Below, piece by piece: positions 11,101 through 24,840 of a stretch of DNA of 64,000 nucleotides. Source of the stretch: Trogon surrucura (Eukaryota; Chordata; Aves; Trogoniformes; Trogonidae); assembly GCA_020746105.1 (NCBI GenBank), contig CM036631.1, forward strand, positions 15,349,058 to 15,413,057, given 5' to 3'. A program made the translations under genes and the position numbers. Under the pieces are notes generated by a model. It did not search any database. It was not told the DNA's origin and saw only the letters and a list, made by a program, of their open reading frames with translations. How positions within the stretch are numbered: position 1 is the stretch's first letter; every line of letters begins with the position of its first letter.

Positions 11101-14100
11101 GCCAGCGTTCAGTAAGATTAACTCTGTTGCCCCTGATAGCCAGCAATACTGGTTGCCCAAAATGCAATTTATGAAGATTGAAGTCTCTGCATAGATAGAA
11201 GAATTAACCCTTAGGGACAGTGGCCTAGATTTTTTGTTAACATTTTCTATGGGAGAAAACGTCAAAACCATGACTAAAGCTGATTAACGGGAAAGGTGGC
11301 AAAGAGGCTGGTTTGGGTTTTTTGAACACAGCTTTGACACTGCAGAACAAGTTGGGACCTTGGTTAAAGGACACAGAAGACTTGAGGAGGATTATAAACG
11401 AGCTGCTGCTGGGGACATTTGACTTTGCCACTGGAGAATCAATGCAATATCAATAGTTACTCAGATTAACGCTACGTAATATTGATGGCGTGAAAGGCAC
11501 CGCGTAATTCAAAAGGGAAAAAAAAAGTGTTTATTGCCTTTTCATGGATCTGGAATATTTTTTTTTCTTTTTTTTTTTTTTTGTCCAGTAACTTGTGTTC
11601 TGGTCTGTGCAGTCTCCACAAGTGCTGTTTTGGTTTGGGGTTTTTTTTCATATCAAAAACACTCTGCATCATTCTCCTGGCTAGCGTATTTTCTAACCTC
11701 CCTGAAGATAGAAATGGTGATAGCAAGGATAAGGGTTTTTCCTTGAGTGATGACCACAGGCACTAACTTGAATGTGCTTTGGAGGCTTTCAGTAAGGTGT
11801 GATTCAGAGGCGTTTAAGACTCCTGACCAAGGACGCACTTCTCTTTTTGGGGGTTAACCTTTCCTTTGAACTGGAAGAAAACAAACCAGAACAGTAAAAA
11901 CCACACTCGGGGTGAGGTTTGCCCTGGGACTGTGAGGTCCAGACGTTAGATAAGAAGCCTGGTGCATAAAGAAGTTCGACTAGTTACAAAGTTTTGTCTT
12001 AGTTTCTTCAACGAGCAACAAAGATTAAATAAAAAAAATCCAAACAACCAAACTCTGCGTTTAGAGCTGAGAGAAATCTTCAACTGCAGGTCACACCACA
12101 GATGATGAAAAGTAAGTTGCAGGCAGTCAGACGAAGGGGTATTTCGCTGCAAAAGCGTGAAAGCTTCCCCCTCCCCATTTCCTCTCTCTTCTTTTATTGA
12201 TTTTTCTTGCTCCCATCGAGCTCTTGCTGCCTGGCACAAGCCAGATCCAGTTACCCTGTCATGGTTTCCACAAGGCTGCTGCTCTACAGTACAGTCCTTT
12301 CCAGTAATTTTGTCTTTTTCCATGGTAAGAACTCTCTCCTGTGCTTATGCACGGGAATCACCCCAGTAGGGCACTGGGGAGGGTTTTTATTTTGATGTTA
12401 AATATCTCATCCCAACCCATACACATCAGAGGAGAGACACGTAGGGACCGAAACGGGCTTTGAGTCAGACCTGCAAATACTTTTAGTTTAGACAATAACT
12501 GGTGACTGGGAAAGCAATTCCTTCAAGGAGAATTTCAGAGGGAGTCGTAGACTGACCAGAAACCACAGCTCAGGCTCCCCTGTTCATATTTGCATGCACA
12601 CATACACATGTATATATATTTATATGGTTATGTATTTATATATAAACACATTTGTACGTGCCTGTCGATGTGACGTGTATATAATTACACGCTTGTGTGC
12701 GGGCGCGTGTCTTTGTAAAGACACAGAGACACATACAGGCTTGTAAGTCGTGTAGTTTCATCTTTTGCTGCTTTCCAAGCTGTTTCCCAAACAAAAGTAG
12801 CTTTTCAAGATTACCGCTGGCTTTAGGCAACCCACAATTTCATGTTGGCGTCTGAGAGTCACCAGGTAGATGCAGTAACCTTGGCACTCGCTGGCAGTAT
12901 CACCAGAAAGTCTAACATCGTTCCAGGAATACATTGGTCCTCTTGCTTTTAATTCCTTCTGGGGCTTTAACGCGTGATAAAGCATCTTCCTGAATTAAAT
13001 GTAACAGGAGATGGTTCTAACGCGGAAGTCAGGTGTCACCCAGCTCGTATCGACTGTCCCGGTGTCACCAAGGAGGTGGAGTGGGCTGACGGGCAGCAGA
13101 CAAGAGTGATGAGGTTTGCTTCCCACTCTGCCACCCTTGGGCAAGTCTCTGTGCCTCAGTTTCTCCTTTCCTGGCCACATTCTCCTTCTCCAGCCTCTGA
13201 ATTCAAGCGGGAAAATGGCTGCATCTGTCTGACATTGATGGATGTACCATCGACCGGCCACAGAAGCAGGGAGACCTCCTGCTGAGGGGCTGAGCCCTCC
13301 CCGTGCACATGCACACCTCCAAAAATACACGGCCTGGGGACTGTGTAATGTGCTTATACCTCGCGTGCAAGTACCACGGACCTTTGGGGAAAAAAAACCC
13401 AAAAACAGCCGGAAGCAAAACCAGCAGCTCAATTCACTATCGCTACACCAGCTCAAATAAAAAACGCAGCGCAGAGGAGCCACGTTCACCCCTTAATTTC
13501 ACAAGCTTGAGCTCAGCTTCAAATCTTACCACTCCCTTTCCCGCAGTCCCTGCAGAAGTTCATCTAACGAGCTTCATGCCGCGAGTTGGACCAAGCTTCA
13601 TCCAGAGACGGGCACGCTGGACCACTTCATATTCAATAATTCACCCTCCTTCACGGGTCCACCTTCAGCAGATCTAACGCTCTGCAGACATTTCCTCACT
13701 TGGGAACGCCTGATGCATCTTTTAAATTGTTTCTTGTTTCTTCTGCATAACAAGGCTCTGTCGCGGGCACCTAATTATTAACCTTGACCTTGGGAAAAGA
13801 AAAAAAAAAAAGCAGCAGAGTGCATTTAATAACAACCCCAGCGAGCTGAGGCAGCTTTACAATTACGTTGCATAATGTAGTCATGAGAAGAGGGTTACCA
13901 GGGAGATAACGGTAAACATCAGGCTTAATTCTGTCTGAAAAAATAATTGGAGTGATCTCCCTTTGTGGCTGGGAGAGAGGAGAAAATTGGATGGGTAAAT
14001 TTCCAGTTACCGCAGATGTTAGTCGGACACACTGCGCTCCGCCATTGACCAAATTATCAGCTGCCTCCAAGTGCTGCGGGTACGAACTGTTCGGCTTCAC

Positions 14101-15532
14101 GCGTCTGCGGGTGAGCAGCGCTTAAATGAGAAGACAGCGTCGGCTGCAGCACGACTGGTGTCTTTCCACGCTGTCCCTACATCTCCTCTTCCCAGCAGCC
14201 CTATCAAACTCTTCTATTTGTTGGGGTATTCGTCAACCCTGTAGCCTTGGCAGCCCTTTGTGACCTTGTCCACCAGGGTTGAAACTACCGTGGTGCGATC
14301 CTCTGGCCTTCACCGGGTTGCAGCGTGTGACCCGTGGGGGAAGCTGCTCTGGCAGCTCCCCTTGTCCTCTCTCCTCGCCCTCTGCACCGGCGACAGCTCT
14401 GGAGCAGCTGGCTCGGCTCTGGAGCAGCCCCACGGCCGTCAGCTGTGCCACCTCCTCACTCTGGCAGGACATGGAGGAGCCAAGCGCATGCCAAAGGAGG
14501 AGAGCTGGGATGCTGAGAGGCTTGCTGGCAGAATATTCCGTACTTTCCCACCCCATCTGGTCACCACCATCCCTTGCTGATTTTTGCTTCTCTGCTGTTA
14601 CCGACAGAAGCTCCGTATGGCCTTGGTGCCACTGGAAGCACGGTCAGGGCTGGTTTTGATTTGGAAATTCACCCAGAAGAACCACAGACAGTTTTCTCTG
14701 GAGCGCACTCTTCCCTAGAGCTCTCCTTCCTAATTTCTCAGCCCCTTTGGGACCTTTAGACTCCTTCATTGATGTCATCTGCTGCAATTACCACCATGAA
14801 GCTGCACCTTCTCTCCCTGGCCAGCAGGAACAGTGAAGCCTGAAGAAGTCTGGGCACACTCGTCCGTGTTTTCTGCTCCAGCCAGAGCCTCCACCTGAGG
14901 CCGGGTGCCTCTCACCCTGCCTGTGCTACAGGTTCTCTCTCCAGACATTTCAGGCAGCGAGTTCTTCAGCCTTTATGTTTAGAGCAGGCGTTTAACCCCA
15001 CAGGCACAGGGCCTGATCATTTTCAGGTTGAGCTGCGGTTTCAGTTCCCCATTGGCTTAGTTCTAGAGCTAAGGAAGCACAGCGACGCGCAGGAGCAGTA
15101 ACCGGGGTCACGCACACATCAGATGGCCTCCACCAGCTTCTTCTCTCAGACCACTTCCACCAAGGTCTCGGGGTGGAGTGACTCAGCATCTGCTCGTAAT
15201 ATTTGAGTGGAGGCAGTGTTAGAAAGTTGCCTGTTTTCTGGCCTGAAGTTTCTGCGTCTTTTGAGAAGCGCAGGAGGTGTGGGCAGATCTAGGTTGCCGG
15301 ATCTCACCAGCGCAGCAGGTAGCACTGGGAGCACTGGTGGTTACGTGGTACGGAGTGAGAGGACAGGGTGGCCCGTGGGCAAACCCGTGGCAGGCGTTAC
15401 GCTTTCCAGGGCTTTGTAGCTCTTGCTTCTCCCATTTCCCAGGCAGTCTGTGAGCTTGAGTCCCACTGCCAGGACACAGAGACCTCTCTCTGGCAGAGCA
15501 GCCAGGCCATCCGCTTCTGACGGGAAGTTATA
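8111..15532. other. Intergenic, upstream of LMO2; no gene seen
   Basis: No exon of a known family, RNA gene or clear transposon recognised. It contains a short CA run (about 8585-8600), an AT-rich TATA-type stretch (about 12606-12652) and scattered T/A runs. The open frames present lack any recognisable domain. Confidence 0.55.
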
Positions 15533-15838
15533 GCCGGGTGGGGACTGGTCTCTTCTCCCAGGCAATTAGCAACAGGACAAGGGGGCACGGGCTTAAGCTC
15601 TGCCAGGGGAAATTTAGGCTGGATATTAGAAAGAAATTCTTTACAGAGAGAGTGGTCAGGCATTGGAATGGCCTGCCCAGGGAGGTGGTGGAGTCACCGT
15701 CCCTGGAGGTTTTTAAACTGAGATTGGACGTGGCACTTAGTGCCATGATCTAGTAAACGGAGTGGAGTTGGACCAAGGGTTGGACTTGATGATCTCTGAG
15801 GTCTCTTCCAACCCAATCGATTCTATGATTCTATGATT
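15533..15838 (+). mobile_element. CR1 LINE 3'-end fragment
   Basis: Begins in the 'ggtctcttctcccaggcaa' block typical of the C-terminal CR1 ORF2 region, runs through 'tggatattagaaagaaattct', 'ggaatggcctgcccaggg' and 'ttggacttgatgatctctga', and ends in the GATTCTATGATTCTATGATT tail. About 300 bp, 5'-truncated. The short open frame inside is an ORF2 remnant. Confidence 0.93.
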
Positions 15839-18800
15839 GCTCCTGGTTCCAGTCAAACAACATCTCCTCTGCCGTAGCTTTCCACCAGCTACAGGTAATC
15901 TCAGCGCTACCGAGCTGCGCTGGCTGTGAAACCCAAACCCTGCTGGGCCCGGATGGCATCCAGCCCTGCGGCACCGCTGTCCTCCCCCTCTCAACAGATC
16001 TCTCTTGATGTCAAGCCGCCCTCGCTGGCACAAACACATCCTTTAGAGCTGCTTTCTGCTACCCAATTAGAAGGTTGTCAGCAGCGAGGCCATCACTGCT
16101 TCTGCAGCTTTTGACAAGCCTGGACACTGCTGTACTGCTGCACAAGATTAAAGGAGTCTTTCCTTTGTGTTACCCAGAGAGGCTGCGTGTCGGCCAGAAA
16201 CTAATTCCCCTTCCCCATGAATGTGCATGTGGAACAACTAACAGGCTCTGCAAGCTTGTCTTCGTTCCTTATTAAAAGGAACAAACTCTCTAAAGAAGAG
16301 AGCTGTCTAACACACATTTCTCCCCCATTTCCCCTTTCACCAAGCCTCAAGAGAGTTGCAGTTTCTGAGAATCAGAGGCTTCGGGGGGGTGGAGATGCTT
16401 TCTAGTAGTTACGACAGAGCTGAGCTAGAATCCTAGCTTCTTTTTAATGATTCATTTCGTAAGCGGTGGGGATTGCGTTCGCTCTCCAGTGACCGCCTTC
16501 TGTCCTGCCCTTCCTCCGAAACCGAGGAGCGGGTGGGTGCGCGACGCTTTTCTCTCTCGAGTGCTGACTCAGATCTGCTCTAAGCTGGTGGCAACCGAGC
16601 CTCCTCCTTGAGCTCCGAAGGCTCTGTTGGCAGCCGGTGTGAAATGAGTTGAGTGACAATCCCGTATATTAACTTTAGCACCAAGCACAGAGATTACTGG
16701 GTAGTACAAAAGAAATGTTGCTTTAATCTCCCGTGGCAGCGCAGAGGTGCTCGGGTTTGTGGGGCGTTGGCAGAAGGAGCGATGGTCTAGGAGGGGACCA
16801 GATCTCAACAGCATCCTGGGGTGCACCTGGGATTGCACTTGGCCCATTAACTTCTGAATTCTGGCCGCAAGACACAATAAACTTGACTGATGGAATATGT
16901 AGAGCTGAAACACAACTAAATTAATTGATTACCTCTGAATTCTGTCTCACTGCCCAAGAAGTGGAACAAGCATGTGCAGACTCCTTACAGCTTGCAAATT
17001 CATTTAGCGTTGGATAAAGTGTTACCTCCTTCCACTGGTGTAAACCTGGAGTAATTCCCCTGAAGTACAGGAAATGTAAGGTCGGTGGAATTGACTGGCA
17101 GCGCTGAGAATCGTTTTTTAGCTATAAAGAACGAAAGACGAATTTCCTTTGAATTCCTGACCCCACTATGAAAATGAAATACAAGATGTGGAAACCCTTT
17201 GAAACCGATAGAAACGTCTCCGTCTCAGATCTTTCTCCGTTAATCAAAACAAGGCACTGTAATCAGCTCCGATTCTGGGTCTATCTGCAAGGAACAAAGC
17301 GAACGTAGAAAATTAAATCATTTAACACATTATTTCCTTCCTCATTTCAGCGCCGATTGAGCTTATTGCACAATTTCTCACCCCTGCAGCTGGGTTATTC
17401 TGCAGCCAGTCGTGGCCGCGGGTGCTGGTGCAGGGCAGGAAGGTCCCCAACGTTCCTGTTTTCCGGAGGGATCGCTGCTTTGGGAGATTCCCCTTTAGAC
17501 TCAGAGATTTCTTCACCGCCTTCCTGACGTCTGATTTCCTATTTCCTTTACTACCTGCTGAGTAGGAAACGTGGGGCAGAGCTAAGTGGGGAGTATTTCC
17601 CGATGTTGTTACACCAAACCAGCGAAATGTTGATTGTTTTTAATTTTTTTGAACCATAGCTTAAAACCTTAAGCATCTTCTGGAGGAGTTCCTTGCAGCC
17701 TTCCTCGAGCGAAACACGCAGTTGGCCGACATACAGTTTTGCCTGGACGAATTATTCTGTGCTGGGAGCTTTTGCCGGCGTTGCTGTGTTATTGGGCATC
17801 ATTTCTCCTTTCATCCCCAACCCAGCTCAAGTTTGTAACGTAGGTTGAGAGTTTGTGACCAACCTGAGGGCACTCACAGTAGCTGAACACAAGGCTGCCT
17901 CCAAAATCTCGTCGTCTACCCCAGAGTAGAGTATGTCAGAAACTACATACTTCAAGCTTTCTTTAGGTTTATGTTCGGGGAAAGGCTGAATTGTATTTTT
18001 TTTTTTTCCTTAAGATAATACAAACCTCCAAACTGTTAAAATAACAAACTGATAAACCCTGTTTTACAGATTTAGGATTTTTTGTTCCAATTTACGTTTA
18101 ATTTATAGATCTACAGGAAGATTTTTATGAATAGCAATTGTTCAGGGAATAGTCTAAAGATATTCTGGTTATTTTCCATAATAGGAAATAGAACAATTGT
18201 ATAGCCAGTGGCCTGGGCAGCGGAAAAATTTGACCAAGGCGGGATAACTCCCCTCATATTGCAACAACAGTTACAGGCAATAAGACAGTTTGCAATTCCA
18301 GCATCATTTTCTGTACTTTCTTCCCACCGTCCTGTGGGTGTCATAGATTTAATGGCCACTTCTGGCATTATTTAGCTGTGGAAGAGACATAACTGTAATT
18401 TGGAGGGTGGGACTGGCTTTGCTTTCTTAGGAGAGTGTCCACAGAGATCCTACAAGTACGTGCTGCACTATTGCTTTTCTGCGACTCATTTCAAGTTTTT
18501 ATCAGACTTTGTCAACCAATTGACTTTTTTTTCCCCTGTTCTCTTCAGCCGTTTTTCCAACCCTTCTGTGGTTTTGAGAATTCACCAAAACACTGAGCAT
18601 GAATCTCTGGCCAGACAAAAAAAAAAAAAATCACTCTTCTCAAGCAAAGTTGGATGGTTGGAGTCGACAATCTTAAAGCCAAATTGTTTTGTGATTCTAA
18701 AAGCACCCACTGTAGTTTTCTAATTATTTCTGTTTCAGATAGATTTCCTGTTAACTACACCTACAGGAAATAAATGCAAACCTGCCACGCATCGGTTTCT

Positions 18801-20065
18801 TAACTAAAGTCCTCCGCGTTTCACAGCTAATTGTGATGATTTTCAATCGACAACTTACTTCCTCCCCGGTGTCTTTTAGGGAAAGTGTCAAGGAGAAAAC
18901 TGTCAAGGAGAGAAATAATAATAATAATAAATGGCTGCTGGCCTGGCTGGGTTTCCTGCAAAGGCGAATTTGCACAGATGGCTTCCTGCGATAGTTCTGC
19001 TCGGGCTCCGGGTACCGGCTGACACACACCAGCGGGGAAGGTCTGACGGCTGCAAAACATCTGCAGGCGGGGGCCGACGCTGCGGTTGGGTCGCCCGGGC
19101 TCCTCGGACCTGTATCAGAAATGGGATGGGCTTGTTTGCTTGTGCGTTTCTCCATTTTCTCGCAGCACAGAAGGGTTGATGACCGAAACCTTGCCGTTTT
19201 CTGTATTTACAGGAAACGGGTACGAAGCAGTCAACTGAGGTCTGGAGCAGCTGAGTACTTCGTCCCGGCGGCTGTAGGAGCAGAGCTGGGCTGCCAACCC
19301 TGCGACTTAGTGTGGCGTGGTAGCCAATAGCTGATATTTCTTATTCCCACTGTGCTTTCCTGGTAAACCTCTGCCTCCTCCCTTCACGGTTTTAGGTGAA
19401 GGAAAGCAGGACGTATCGCTGTTGTCACAAGTCTTTGTATCTTTACTCCCAGAGCTTCTTCCCTCTTTGTGTTCCTGCTGCTTTCCAAGGCAAGCGACCT
19501 GCAGCGTGGGGCTGCTTCTTGTTTGCTGCTCTAACACAAACGTCAGGATCACACAGAAGGCGACTCCTTCGTCACTTAACAGGGAAAACCCTCTTTTTGC
19601 AACCACACGAGCTATTCCTGGGAATGACTGGGAACAGGAGAGATGTCTCTCTATCACCGAATATGAAGATGACTAAAACTGTAAGGAAGGGAAGTTTGGA
19701 TGCCGCAGCAACACCAAACACAGAGGAGATTGTAAAGCCATCTTTCCACATCACACAGTCCTCGCTGGGCTTCTCAGAGGATCTACATAAGGCAGGGTGG
19801 GGAAACTTGCTTAATATCTGACCGTGGATGTTTAGGGCTGCAAGTCTTTTGCTCCTGTTGCATTTTTAGAGGATTAGTCTTCCGTGACAATTTTATTTGC
19901 TGAAGTAAAATGTAGATGTAGAAGAGGCAGTTCTGTCCCTGCTCTGGGTGAGAGCTTGAACATTTGCTTCCCAGGGTCGGAGACCTGGCCAGGTTTAAGA
20001 TTCCCAGGCTACTTTTCACCTCAGCTGCAGTGAACGGGGAGGGATTGACTGCAGATGCCCCACGC
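15839..20065. other. Intergenic; no gene seen
   Basis: No recognisable coding exon, RNA gene or transposon. A short (AAT)n run lies near 18916-18930. Confidence 0.5.
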
Positions 20066-20203
20066 CTGGAAACATTCCAGGTCAGGTTGGACGGGGCTCC
20101 GAGCAACTGTATTCAGTTAAATATGTCCCGGCTCACTGCAGGAGCATCGGATTAGATGACTTAGAAAGGTCCCTTCCAACCCAAACCATCCTATGATTCT
20201 AGG
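20066..20203 (+). mobile_element. Degenerate CR1 3'-end fragment
   Basis: 'tggaaacattccaggtcagg', 'ttagatgacttagaaaggtc', 'ccttccaacccaaaccatc' and a short 'ctatgattcta' end match the CR1 3' terminus. The sequence just upstream (from about 19975) may also belong to it but is too diverged to assign. Confidence 0.75.
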
Positions 20204-22328
20204 AATGTCCATCCCATGAGCTTGCTTGACTGGCGGATGGGGAGACAGACACGCACCCAGAGGACGCTGTCAGGGACAACCTCTTCTGAGTTGCCTTGGC
20301 CAACACTGACCTGAAGAGCGTCTCCTCTTCCCTGCGCCAGCTCTCATCTCACCCAACTCACCAAAAACTTGGGGGGAGCTTAAACTTCTGGCAGAAATCG
20401 CGAAGCTTGTGCGCACACATTTATAATCAATCTTAACAGTCCCTTTTTCACCTCCTTCCTCTGATATTTTAGTTTTCTAACAAGGTGCCTGTTTTCCTTT
20501 AAGTGCACAGCAAAACCCCTACCTTCAATACCCACACTGGACTCTTTTATCACCACAATATTTATTGCTAACTGACCCGTAGAACCTATTCAGCATCCAC
20601 TCCTTATTTTTTTCTTTTTTTTTTCCCCCTTTTTTGACCACAATCCATTTCCCCTGTGTGCCTGTGTTTCACGCGCTCCCTGTATCTCATCCCATCCCAT
20701 TAGCTCTCTCTGCTGAATAGCCTGTTCCAGGACATCAAACTTTAATTTAAACAGAAGATGATCAATAAGCTTAGCAAATTGCCTATGGCAACATCAGCAG
20801 TTTGAATCAAAGGGTTTTATAGATAATTTAAAGGGCATCCTCATTCACCCCCGCCCTGTGGTATATACCTATCGCTTGCTTTGCCAATTACAGCTCACTT
20901 GGCTGAACAAGAGGAATAAGAGATTTTTCTCCACACACGAGCCAGGGAACGGTGCACAGCATCTATTCTAGGTGGTTTTGATGGTGGGTTTTGAAACCAC
21001 AAAAGGCAGGGCGTCTCAAGGCAGGGGGAGGGAATCTAACTCACATGTTAAAAAAACAACAGATCAGAGGTTAGAATTGATGTCAGCATGAAAGGAACAG
21101 AGCTGCAAAAGGAAAACACACACCCTCCGCAGCGCAACCCTCTTCTGCTGGTGCTGCGGCTTGAGACCGCCACAGTTTCACACACGGGTGGAGAGATCCT
21201 ATCTGAACCTCTCTCTGCAGGCTCACCAGTTTGTTTTTCAGACACGCCAGGTAAAGCCACAATGTTTGTGTCAGAGAGTTTACGTAAGAAAATCCACATC
21301 TGTAACCGTGGCGGTTTTGAAGAGGTTTTGTTTGTACCAAGTTCCACGTCCACCGACTTGGATGATGATCATTCAAAGTTGCAAATACATTTATATTGAG
21401 CTTTCCTCGAGGACACAAAGAGCTGGTTTGAATACAATCACATTGAAGAAAACGAACCAGTGAGTTGGACTGCTGGCTCAACAGAGCCAACGGCTGCCTG
21501 ACACCCGGGTGACGATTCCCAGCTTTCCACCTTCTTTTATCTTCTGTACCTGAGCAGGTGACTATTGAGCACCTACCGCAATGACTCGAGCTACCAGTTG
21601 CCTTCACTGGCAGAAGAAACCTGTTCCTGCATATGAGAGGAAAAAGAAAATGCCCTGAAAATGAGCACCAGTCAGAGAGCGATGCAGGAGGCGGCCGCCA
21701 GCGCGCCCTTGGGAGAAAGCAAAACCCTCTTGAGACATTCTTCTGCAGGATTCATGAAATCTTGTGTTGCGCAGAGGGGTTCTTCGGGCAGTGGGTAACA
21801 GCAGCCAATGTCTCCAGCTTGTGTTTCAAGGCTGTGAATATCGGGCGCTGTTATTCAGGAGCACAAGGGGCCGATAAGGCCCTTGTAAGAGGGGATATAC
21901 AGTTCTAAAGGCACTTAGCTCCGAGCTGGCTCCAGGTCGGAAATTACACAATGGATGTTGAAATGTTGCCTTGTTGAAAAGTTGTCATTCGAGTAATGGA
22001 TGTTTTATTTCCTGTTTTTGCTGAAAGCTAAAGTGAAACATAATTAGCAAGCGAGAAAGCAACCTTGGCAGCCAAACAAAAAAAGCACATTTGGGGCGCT
22101 TGAGCCAATTAAAATTGTTTATGTAGCCCACGAATAATATTTTTCTCCAAATCATCATAACTGAGAGAATTCATCACAGCACAGCCAGGCTCGCTGCTCA
22201 CAGACCCGACCCTGGGCTGGGCCACCAGCTCCCAGGGATGAGCTGAGGGCATGTGGCAATGTCCCAGGAGCTGGCAGGGAGGAAAGAGAAATGGTTTGTG
22301 GCTGGATGGGGAGGGCTCGATTCCCACT
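20204..22328. other. Intergenic; no gene seen
   Basis: No recognisable coding exon, RNA gene or transposon. Confidence 0.5.
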
Positions 22329-22400
22329 TCACAGAATCGCCCAGACTGGAAAAGACCTTTAAGATCATCAAGTCCAATCATTAACTTATCGCTGACAAGT
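22329..22400 (-). mobile_element. CR1 3'-end scrap
   Basis: Minus-strand CR1 terminus: 'cacagaatcgcccagactgg', 'aaaagacctttaagatcatc', 'aagtccaatcattaac'. Very short, and assigned on its diagnostic end only. Confidence 0.7.
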
Positions 22401-24199
22401 GTTGGGTCTTTTGGTCCTGGGTCGATTTTCAGCATACGTGAACTTTAGTTTACCTTTGCTATTGAAATGTATATTAATTTTAGATTGAAAATCTCTGTTT
22501 ACTTTTCAGCCTGTCTTACACCGCAGTAGCTGAGATCCTCTCCTTTTTATTCTCTAAACTCAGAGTTCAAGAAGCCCACACCATCTTCTCTTGATACTTG
22601 AACCCATATCCTGCTCGATTCTCACATGGATGCTCAGAGACTGATTTTCTGACGATGTAAGGTCTGGCTACTTCTCTCGCTATATGAGAAAATAATCCTT
22701 TAGGAGAAACCAATGGGTGGACAAATATTACAGCTATTTAGGATGATGCTCTTCTTCTCCTCTCAGAACAAACTATTGCGCTTTCCATTTGTCTCGGAAT
22801 TCCCAGCTTTCTTTCCTGGATGTGTAGTCATTTTATGCCCTATACTTTTACGTATATTGATGAATTGGCCTGTTCTTTTGCTTGTTTCTGAAGCAAAGTT
22901 AAATCTGGTTGTGAAAATTCTCACCACCCTTTGGTCAAAGTTATACATGTCCCGAAATAAACAAAAGTGACTGGATCAATCCACAGGAAAAACAATTTTT
23001 CTACCACATATCCCATCGCCAAGCAACAAACATTAAGGACATGGACACGCAAAATGAACGTCTACACCTACCCAAAGTTGTGTTTTTCTGTAAATGTGTT
23101 TTGCTCGCTGCCTATTTCTGGCTGAGTTCAGTGTGTGTGTGTGTTTATGTTATCGAGCAGAGCTTGTTTTGTTTTGAGACTTTCAGAAAGAAAAATGGGT
23201 TGGGTGTGACTTACCCTGGGAACGTTCTCAAAACAAAACCTTGGGTGGGTGTTCGGTCTGTTTTGACTTGCTCTTCAGACAGAGTCTGGAGCACGAGCAG
23301 GGCAAGTGGACTCATGGATTGTAGCTGCTGGAAGCAGAAATCCTGGGCTCGGGCTCCAATCCCCCCTGAACTTAAGAGATAAAAAATTGCCTTGTTGGTT
23401 CCAGCGTTGGCAAAAAAAACAGGAGAAGCTTGTGTAGGAGCAGTTCTTGCACTTACACACAGGTCTTGGCATTTATTTAGCAGTAGTTGCTTATGGCTTA
23501 GTGCTGGAGCCATGCTCAGCTGGCAGCACGCGCACTGTGTTGGAGAAGCTGCAAGCACCTGGTTGTACCCAGGAAAGTCTGTACCTGTTCTTGGGCAAGG
23601 GCAGTGTCTTTCCTCATCCAGATTTAGTTATAATCAGAAAGAGAGGGCCAGAAATGCAGGCAAGAGATTGCCCTCTTCCTCACATAGTAATTCTCAGGTT
23701 TCTATTAATAATTAATATACCAGCCTGTGGCTCACGTGGTTGTGACGATCTCTGCTGCTGGGTGAGGGCCTCAGCTCAGCCCATGCTGAGAACTCCTCTT
23801 CACACCTCAGACAGCAAAACGGGGACAAGTTGGCTCCTCTGGAACAACCAGACCTGAAGCGCTGGCTGACGAAGGCAGTGACACGGACTAAGCTTACCTG
23901 GTGTGAATCCATTTCCCAGAGCAGAAGTCTCTTTGGCATTTTCCATCTTACTTCAAAACATGTCCCTAGGTCCTGAAAATAACATCTCTCCACTTTATCG
24001 TTGCTCTGCATAGGAAAAATAAAGCAACACAAAGTATTAATAGTTCTGTTAGACACAGTCTTACGTACCAAGAATGATTCTGATCCAGAAAATAAACAGC
24101 ATTGCTTAGTAACAGAGTGGTGAGTACAAAATCAGTTACGAAACACGATGTGCATGTCCTTACCTGATCAAACAAGGTATTTTCTCCCATGAAATGTCG

Positions 24200-24217
24200 T
24201 AGCCCCACGTGGGGCTA
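24200..24217. repeat. 18 bp perfect palindrome centred on an E-box
   Basis: TAGCCCCACGTGGGGCTA reads identically on both strands, with CACGTG at its centre (a USF/MYC-type E-box). Confidence 0.9.
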
Positions 24218-24815
24218 GCAGCTTTCTTTGATAAATGCATCTCGCTGGAATAGTCTGTGATGAGGTAGAGAAAGAAGCAGCCTGGTAAGACCACGATAGC
24301 CTACAAAACACTTTGAACGGAACAATTGCTTGCCTAAAAGCTAACGGTTCGGTCAAATCCGTGCTATTGTGAGGCTGTGGGTTTCACGTTACTGTCATTG
24401 TGGCATTAATACACTGAGAAATTCAGATAGTTTATCAGCATCCATTAAGGAATGGATGGGAATTGGGACAAAAGCCTGTTGTTTATTCAAGGCTGTGTTT
24501 TATTTATCCTCTGGCTTTTAAAAGCCTCTTATATTATGTGCCTTCTGGGCACGCGGGCTTCAACTGAAAAACATCACCGCTAAAACAAACAACCAAACCG
24601 ACAAAAGTCATCGCAGGGAGAGCAGTTGAGATGTAAAAGCAACTGGGTACTCGCAAAACCCCTTGAGGTACAAAGCCTTCCGCTGCGGTTCGAAGGCCGA
24701 TGACCCCTCGGTCCGACCAAATGGGGAAATCGTGACTCCCTGGCAGAGAGGATGTTCTTACTTTGGCTCTTTCGGCTTTGTGTCGGTGAACTCTCAGCAA
24801 TCGGGGCCCCTGCGA

Positions 24816-24840
24816 GGGAGGGTAAGAGGGTGGGGAGGGG
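24816..24840 (+). other. G-quadruplex-type G-run cluster
   Basis: Five runs of three or four G within 25 bp, at 24816, 24820, 24828, 24832 and 24837, with short loops. This satisfies the usual G4 pattern on the plus strand. More G-runs follow to 24858. Confidence 0.7.

Noticed and set aside
12995..13489. 164-codon minus-strand ORF
   Set aside because: No recognisable family, no splice context or repeats supporting a gene; chance length in a locally GC-richer stretch.
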